This document shows, piece after piece, positions 6,955 through 12,368 of a DNA stretch of 12,368 bases (the first letter of the stretch is position 1; every line of letters begins with the position of its first letter). The position numbers and the translations under genes are program-made. The stretch spans positions 1 through 12,368 of the forward strand of contig JAOXYB010010345.1 in NCBI GenBank assembly GCA_028565635.1, written 5' to 3'. Under the pieces are notes generated by a model. The model had not been told where the DNA came from. It saw only the letters and a list, made by a program, of their open reading frames with translations, and did no database searches. Source of the DNA: Phoronis ovalis. Taxonomy: Eukaryota > Phoronida > Phoronidae.

Positions 6955-7698
6955 GTTTGTACTTTACATATTTCTCACACTCGGACATGCAGTGGTGGAT
7001 TTAAAATTGGATTAACGAAATATTTCATATAAGAAATCAGTCTAAACAGCATGTGCCATATTTTCTTATTTTGAGATAGTAATGGTTATTACCAAAAACC
7101 CAACACTTCACCGTAAATTGTTTGAAGTAAGGTGGTGACTGAAATTGTGTACTTTTATGGCTATGAACTATGTGGGATTTTTCCAAAACCAGGGCTTACT
7201 GCAGTTTGAATAAATCCATCCGTTAGTTGAGAAGGTATGGAACACTAATGTGTAGGCTTAACCATCGTCAATTGTCAATTAGTCAATTGTTGTAATATTT
7301 CTTCAATTTAACAAGAGCGAAATAAATATGTCATTAAACTTTTTACCCGACTTTTGCCCACCCGATATAACCCTTTCTCTCTGTGTGATTGACTTATTTT
7401 ACTAGCTACCCACGTAGTCCACTGTTATACCCATTATTGTAAGCTGTTGGTGTCATGGGAACTTTATACATAAATAAAGGGATTATCCTTCTTCTGCTTT
7501 TCGAGATAATAAACAAAAATTGACTATGGTTAAGCCCAGACGTTAATTATTATTATCAAAATAGCATAATTTGTTATGAAGTTACAGGTTGTTTTTTGTG
7601 TACCATGATATTGCTATTATAATTAAGCAAAAAGTCATTATATCTCGTAATACTAGCAATAGATTTTATTGATAAAAACATAATTTATGAATGTTTTA

Positions 7699-7771
7699 GG
7701 GGGTCCATGTCGAAAGTCCGAATATTCATGGTCCGAGGGTTCGTTGGTCTGAAGGTTCATTGGTCCGAAAA
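7699..7771 (+). repeat. Left terminal inverted repeat with 16-bp subrepeats
   Basis: Starts ggggg-tcc and contains agtccgaa, then three units close to ggttcattggtccgaa, the last one exact. It pairs with 9541-9611 in inverted orientation. Confidence 0.8.
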
Positions 7772-9130
7772 TCCCATTATAAGGAATGTCGTGGGGCTCT
7801 AACGAACCTGTAATATCTTGATATATCCCGGAATAAATACTTTAAAAAGGTTCCGGTGCACACATTTAACGATTCCCTCATTTACTGCTTCTACAATTCT
7901 ATTGCTTCTATTATTTGCTGCTTCTTTTTCTTCCTTTTTATAGAAATAATTAACGCATAATGAGTCATATACATGTTATAATGTTTCTGTCTCCTTGTGA
8001 GGTCCTGTACGGGTATTCTGAATATCGCGTACGTTCTTCTTTTAGCCATATAATAATAGCAAGACCACAAACAGAATAGTTGATATTAAATGATAATGTA
8101 CCAGAATGAGTTCTCACAGCGCATAGTGATTGTAATCATTTTTATTTATTTTCATCTGTTACGTATACGTCCAAGTTCTTTTTCATGGAACACAAATGAG
8201 TATTCAGGTTTCTAACTCGTTTTGTTTGATAACACTGTTTTCTTCGTTTAGAATGAGTAATAATGATATTAAAAATGATTTTAACTGTTGTTTTAACCTG
8301 GGGGAGGGACGGGCATTATAAAAGTGGGTACGCATGTTCCAACAAATTTTGCGATAAAGGATTTTTTCGTGCCGCCGGTGCGTAACTCTCTTACGATCTG
8401 TTTCTGTCTAAAATCACGAAAAGAGATGTTTTTTGGTAGGTTTAATACTTTGTTAGGGTCATCGTTTCACTCGCGATCTGCCATCATGTCAGTGCTTGAC
8501 AGTGGGATGAAAGCAACTGGTGTGTGTGTACATCTATGCCGCTACATCAAAAGTGGGAACCGACATCAGTAAAACACTAACACTGGTAAAACAACGGACA
8601 AAAAATTATTCCCACGTTTATTTATAGCATACTATTTATATTCAACGAGAGGGTGAAATCTGCTATACAAGACATGCGAGAGTGAGTTCCCTGTGCGATA
8701 AAACAAAATTTAATTTCGCTACAATATGTAAACATACATGTACATGTGTGCTAATAATACTAACTTTAACTTGATATCAAGACAATTTTAGATGACGCAA
8801 AACGAAATTGCAGCTCTGAGTTTAAGCAAAATACAGGAGCTGTAGAAATGCGGTATTTCCCTTTCATTCCACCCTTGCCTTTGTCTTATGCTAGAATATT
8901 AATTCCTTGTCCGGTTATTTGCCCTATGTTTATCGTAGTTTTCAATCCGGGGCTTTCTACAAGGGTTTAAAAAGGCCGCCGCTTTTACAGCGCGATCTGG
9001 CGGATTATGCCACGTGGTTTATGTTTATTGCCGATTTTGCGACAGGTTGGAGGATTTAATGATTATATTAAGGGTAAGTGAAAGTTGCAAGGTACAGACC
9101 GGTCAGATGGGGGTGTGTGCATTGGGTGCG

Positions 9131-9338
9131 AACGCACCCCACTTTTGAAATGGGAGGAACATATTTAATGATAACGCAACCCCCTTTTGAAATGGGAGGG
9201 CCATTAATGTAATGTTAACACACCTACCTTTTGAAACAGTAACGCATCCCCCCCTTTTGAAATAGTAATGCACCCCCCTTTTGAACTGACAGGAAAACAT
9301 GAACACCTCCCCGTACCCCCCCCCCCTTTGGAACAGAA
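9131..9338 (+). repeat. Degenerate minisatellite, about six units of 24-44 bp
   Basis: Units start aacgca or aacaca and contain a C run followed by ttttgaaa. Approximate starts are 9131, 9173, 9217, 9241, 9267 and 9302. The first two end in tgggagg plus an AT-rich tail. The later ones lose the tail and gain longer C runs, up to about ten C near 9317. It lies inside the inverted-repeat element. C-run length may be unreliable in sequencing. Confidence 0.8.
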
Positions 9339-9540
9339 AATTTTTTTTCTTACATTAGCCCTTATTGACTTATTGCACATATTCTGGACGTATTGTTACA
9401 ATAGGAGTTGAAATGTTTTTTTTTCTTTGCTTGTCAATTTTTTCTGGCAGCACGGAGATGTTTTAGCGACCTTTTTGGATTACTGAACTGATTTTTTTTG
9501 AAAAAGTGTGACGGGCCTGAAGGTAGTGTGATCGATGAAC

Positions 9541-9611
9541 TTTTGGACCAATGAACCTTCGAACCAATGCACCTTCGGACCAATGAACCTTCGGACTATC
9601 GAGCTGACCCC
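9541..9611 (-). repeat. Right terminal inverted repeat with 16-bp subrepeats
   Basis: On the + strand this reads as three units close to ttcggaccaatgaacc, then ttcggact and gacccc at the outer end. It is the inverted counterpart of 7699-7771. The central unit carries gcacc in place of gaacc. Confidence 0.8.
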
Positions 9612-9729
9612 GTTTTATGTACTGATTTCTTACAACCATCAGATGTGAGACTGTTGGTCTAAGGTCTAATATACTCAAAGATTCTACAATATATTAAAAT
9701 ATGCCATTTTAACCCTACGTGAAATAATA

Positions 9730-10745
9730 ATTATATTACATGATTATATACACCCTGAAAACTTTTAAGAAGTAACTGGTATCATTGGTTAGGGTATTCT
9801 AATAAGAGGTGTTCCTTGTCTTCGATCTTTTTTGCACAGGGAAAGCAAGTATATTCTTTTGTGAAGTTTTAAATTTTTGTGTTGTTTGCTCTTTATTAAT
9901 AAACGGTGAGAGCTGACTCGAAAATTTTTAGTTGATGTCATTTTTTTATGTCTGCCCAGTAATATTTACAAACAAAATTTCTCTTTCGCATTCTACTTTA
10001 AATTGACTGTTTGAATTTTTTTATCGTTCTGTAAGTCTATCCTCCAATGATGAACATAAAATTCTTTAGTTGTTTTCATGTACAATTTTGCTTGGGTATA
10101 TTTTTCTTCTTTTAAGATGTTGCTGAGGTTTAATTTTTCAAATAGCTGTGTCAGAACTGAAAACCAGGTAAAATGACCATTTTGGTAAGGTTTCAGCTTG
10201 GGTTTAAGATTCCCATAGTTTGTTATCATTTCTCATGTTTAGAAAATTGATCTGGTATTTATCATTGCATTAGTAGTATGTTTCCAACTTGCAATATATA
10301 CATGATTCTTTTCAGTTGGTATAGTATCATATTGTTGAAGATATTCTTCAATGTCAATATTTTTTAAGACAGGCTGATATTTCCAGATTTCAGTATTGTA
10401 TAAAAGTATTGGTTTTATGAGTGTATCAAAAAGTTAAGTGAAGTTATTAACATTACTTAGCGTTTTCCCTGCATATATTTCTTTTCCGATGTTTCAGGTT
10501 TCAGATGTAATAATTTTTGTTTTAACTGTATTGACAGCTAAATGCTACGCAGTATATGGCTTTACAGTATTTAGACTTGTTTGCAGCTGACTCTGACATT
10601 AAAATAATATCATTGGCATAAAGTAGGCAGTTTATTTTGGCTTTGATTAAGGCAATTTAGCATGTCACAATTCGCTGTTCTGAGCATTTATTAAATAAGA
10701 TAGGACTTAAAACTATCTCCTTGTAATGTAAATCATGCATTTTCT
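9730..10745 (-). pseudogene. Decayed LINE reverse transcriptase (palm to C-terminal region)
   Basis: Read on the minus strand and across frameshifts and stops, this is the 3' half of a non-LTR retrotransposon polyprotein. In order: LSPILFN (RT motif with SP.LF, about 10700); LLYANDIILMSESA (catalytic YADD box with the second residue pair changed to ND, about 10620); LAVNTVKTKI (about 10535); LFDTLIKPILLYNTEIW (about 10400); a 78-codon open stretch at 9993-10229; and KKIEDKEHLLLEYPN (C-terminal IEDE.HFL-type segment, about 9830). In-frame stops and at least two frameshifts make it inactive. The active-site Asp loss points the same way. It is 5'-truncated at about 10745, as usual for LINE insertions, and lies antisense to the collagen gene. 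The clade within non-LTR elements is not assigned. Confidence 0.88.
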
Positions 10746-11036
10746 ACTGGTCACATATATAATATTCTAATTACTAAATCATTTTTTTGATGCAGAATTG
10801 TGTTTCTTACAAATACAAGCATAAACAACTAGTGTTTACATAACATTATCAATTAGAGTATTATGGGATGTAACGAATTCTCACGTAACTATTTCATAGT
10901 TCTGATAACTTCAGAACAAATCATGCAATTTTAATAATTGTTTTTAGAATTGATCAAGGTATAGCTAATGTTTATGTCACTGCTTCATTCCCTGGCACTT
11001 TTAAATTATTTCTTACATTATAAAAAATATATTTAG

Positions 11037-11206
11037 GTCCACTTGGACCAAAGGGTGAATCTGGCCCAGCAGGCCCACCAGGAAATGCAGGGATACAAGG
11101 ACCAACAGGACCAGAAGGACCACCAGGATATTTAGGGCCCCCTGGTTCTCCTGGTTTTCCTGGAAAAGATGGCTTACCAGGTGGTGCTGGAGACAGAGGT
11201 GAAGCG
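11037..11206 (+). CDS. Collagen exon 11 (last visible): 19 Gly-X-Y triplets
   Basis: 170-bp exon after aatatatttag and before gtatgt. It starts with GT, which completes the glycine codon begun by G at 6954, then encodes the rest of 19 triplets from GPLGPK to GDRGEA, uninterrupted. Recalled human alpha1(V) also has 19 triplets here (GKPGPK to GQRGET), and GKDGLPG falls at the identical position in both. The match confirms that no coding triplets are missing across the 4-kb intron. Exons 10 and 11 together code 252 bp, or 28 triplets, a sum compatible with fused classical exons. The intron between them would then be a later gain. The helix continues downstream of the window. Confidence 0.92.
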
Positions 11207-12368
11207 GTATGTTGTTTGAGGTTTTTATACTCATCGCTGTAATAGTACATGCATGGACATATAGCCATAGGCTATGTGCCGTCATATGTAACATTTTGTT
11301 TGTCTTGTGATAACAGCTTTCTATTTAGTACAGGGTAAATACAGGGAAAGTACAGTTCGTTTAAAATTTCCACCTGGATCACTTCTCAGATGGGCGACTG
11401 TCTTCAATTTTTATCCAATCATATTAGCTAGGTACAGAGTAAGTACAGGTCAAAGTACAGATTAGTTATAATTTTGACTTGGATTAAATGGCAATATAGC
11501 TGAACAGCGGCCATTTTTACTCGCAAGAGGGCACATCTCGTTGCCCCTCTTTCCAGGAAAACGAAGCATTGACTGGACGATTTGAAGGTTTTGGCGTATG
11601 AGACTAGGTGACAATTTAGGCAATTTAGTAGGTGAAATGCTGACAGATGCGAATCTTCAACATTTTTCAGTGTGCATACATGTACCTCTTTTTTGTCTCA
11701 CAATAACTGCTTGATATCTAATCAGCTTCATATTCAGTACAGGTCAAAGTACATGTTGGTTGTCATTTTGACTTGAATCACTTCCAAGATGCTCAACTGG
11801 TGGCCATGTTTGTTCTCGAGATGGTATGTTGCAATAACAGCCTCAATTTTTAACCAACCAGCTTCATATTCGGTATAAGGCAAGTACAGGTCAGGTACAA
11901 TTTTGACATGGGTTACTTCCAATCGAGATGACTAGTGGCGATGTATGTTCCCGAGAGGGCACGTTACTTTAGCTACCTTCTACCTTCTGAAAAGACAAAG
12001 CGTTGACTGGATGATTCTAAGATGGATTCTTGAATGCCATAAGTCAGTGGGTGTATTATACTAGTTAGGATTTTAGAAAAACATTGAAAAGTAGGTCAAA
12101 TGCTGATACGAATCTTTAACATTTTTCGTTGTACATAACACTTTATTTTTCTTGCAATAATTGCTTCAGTTTTTATCCAATCAGCTTTATATTTGACACT
12201 GAAAGTAAATACAGATCAAAGTATAGGTCAGGTGTATTTGATACAGGGCAGATAAAGGTAAAAGTACAGGTCAGATACAGTTTTACCTAGATTACTTCCA
12301 ATATGACCGACTTGTGGCCATGTTTGTTCCTCATTTTGTATATTTTAATGCAAAGCTGTTTTTGTCCA
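11207..12368 (+). other. Intron 11 (partial, runs off the window)
   Basis: Starts gtatgt. From about 11230 to the end it is made of the same composite repeat that fills intron 5. No collagen exon or other coding sequence was recognised before the window ends. Confidence 0.75.
11230..12368 (+). repeat. Composite interspersed repeat, intron 11 cluster
   Basis: At least three units in the same orientation as in intron 5. Landmarks: taacagctt (about 11314); gtaagtacaggtcaaagtac (about 11439); cggccatttttactcg (about 11508); tggccatgtttgttctcgag (about 11801); gttcccgagagggcac (about 11946); and ggccatgtttgttcc (about 12316). Between units lies a spacer with acgaagcattgactgg (about 11569) or caaagcgttgactgg (about 11996), followed by cgaatctt.aacatttttc (about 11651 and 12110). 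At 11700-11960 two subunits of about 130 bp are joined by gttgcaataacag, exactly as at 4925-5185 in intron 5. So the two-subunit structure is a property of the family. Confidence 0.75.

Larger units (their letters stand above)
7693..9617. mobile_element. Non-autonomous inverted-repeat DNA element, about 1.9 kb, with 6-bp target duplication
   Basis: The element body is 7699-9611, flanked by gttttA on both sides (7693-7698 and 9612-9617). Its ends are inverted repeats of about 72 bp that begin ggggtc and contain agtccgaa. Each end then carries about three direct copies of a 16-bp unit, ggttcattggtccgaa, with few mismatches. The left end (7699-7771) and the reverse complement of the right end (9541-9611) align almost without gaps; the left has one extra G. 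Inside I see no transposase, only a G+C-richer stretch near 8940-9060 and a minisatellite (9131-9338). An open frame from a GTG at 8324 has no recognisable domain. The structure resembles foldback or MITE-type elements. A 6-bp duplication and this end sequence do not let me name a superfamily. Confidence 0.75.
6955..11036 (+). other. Intron 10 (4082 bp, phase 1): nested mobile elements
   Basis: Starts gtttgt and ends aatatatttag. It splits a glycine codon (G|GT). From 6955 to about 7690 nothing is recognised except three close copies of gtcaatt at about 7267-7290. A 1.9-kb inverted-repeat element fills 7699-9611. A decayed minus-strand reverse transcriptase covers about 9730-10745. The remaining 290 bp before the acceptor looks plain. 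Vertebrate register leaves no triplets missing, so I expect no exon inside. Confidence 0.8.
390..11206 (+). other. Fibrillar collagen alpha chain gene (clade B, COL5A1/COL11A1-like), partial: start of the major triple helix
   Basis: Gene span covering the eleven visible exons, all on one strand and joined by GT-AG introns. The product is a secreted extracellular-matrix chain that would trimerise in the endoplasmic reticulum and assemble into collagen fibrils. Seen: perfect Gly-X-Y repeats in every exon, a helix start with the AMRG..GPMG signature, and exon junctions that join in frame. Known: vertebrate clade B chains (alpha1 of types V and XI) begin their helix with a near-identical motif. 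Recalled human alpha1(V) aligns exon by exon without triplet gaps if only one of exons 3 and 4 is used. Landmarks such as GYPGPRGVK and GKDGLP fall at equivalent positions. The N-propeptide and C-propeptide exons are outside the window, so the gene is partial at both ends. The one-to-one vertebrate orthologue cannot be named. Collagen identity is certain; the clade B call is likely. Confidence 0.93.

Noticed and set aside
7267-7290. Three copies of gtcaatt as a regulatory array
   Set aside because: Too short and simple to separate from chance in AT-rich intron sequence.
8312-8572. TATA-like attataaaag followed by an 82-codon open frame, as a gene inside the inverted-repeat element
   Set aside because: The frame starts with GTG, not ATG. 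It has no recognisable domain, and AT-rich DNA gives such strings by chance.
1-12368. Bacterial-type features: operons, CRISPR arrays, riboswitches, phage or defence systems
   Set aside because: The window is an intron-rich eukaryotic collagen gene. The repeats present are intronic and have no spacer pattern.

Overview
The window is eukaryotic genomic DNA from an invertebrate. It is AT-rich, has long introns with GT-AG splice sites, and carries decayed non-LTR retrotransposons. A bilaterian of the mollusc type is my best guess, from the style of the retrotransposon relics and the repeat-filled introns, but the sequence alone does not prove it. One gene fills the window on the + strand: a fibrillar collagen alpha chain. 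The window holds the N-terminal part of its major triple helix. Both the upstream exons (signal peptide, N-propeptide, telopeptide) and the downstream exons (rest of the helix, C-propeptide) lie outside.

I can place eleven exons, at 390-554, 848-1054, 2202-2300, 2346-2444, 2864-3016, 5389-5487, 5776-5928, 6219-6272, 6456-6563, 6873-6954 and 11037-11206. I number them from the first one visible. Every exon is uninterrupted Gly-X-Y. The first begins with an AMRG-x-x-GPMG helix start typical of the COL5A1/COL11A1 (clade B) chains. Aligned from memory with human alpha1(V)/alpha1(XI), the exons keep the vertebrate triplet register block by block: 17, 23, 11, 17, 11, 17, 6, 12, 9 and 19 triplets. 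That makes 142 of about 338 in the helix, provided only one of exons 3 and 4 is used.

The most interesting point is the exon 3/4 pair. Both are 99 bp, both are phase 0, they are about 72% identical, and only 45 nt separate them. The human register has room for one 11-triplet block here. I infer a pair of mutually exclusive exons that swaps an 11-triplet cassette inside the triple helix. Other points are a phase-1 intron that splits a glycine codon between exons 10 and 11, an Arg cluster at the position of the heparin-binding site of human alpha1(V), and the helical cross-link lysine (helix residue 84) kept without the usual GHR that follows it.

The non-coding layout is as follows. 1 to about 290 is an endonuclease-domain fragment of a LINE, on the minus strand. 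Intron 2 holds a diverged 160-bp duplication and a possible small inverted-repeat element. Intron 5 (2.4 kb) and intron 11 (cut by the window end) share a composite interspersed repeat. Intron 10 (4.1 kb) holds a 1.9-kb element with terminal inverted repeats built from 16-bp subrepeats and a 6-bp target duplication, followed by a decayed LINE reverse transcriptase on the minus strand. No RNA gene, promoter or polyadenylation site could be supported.
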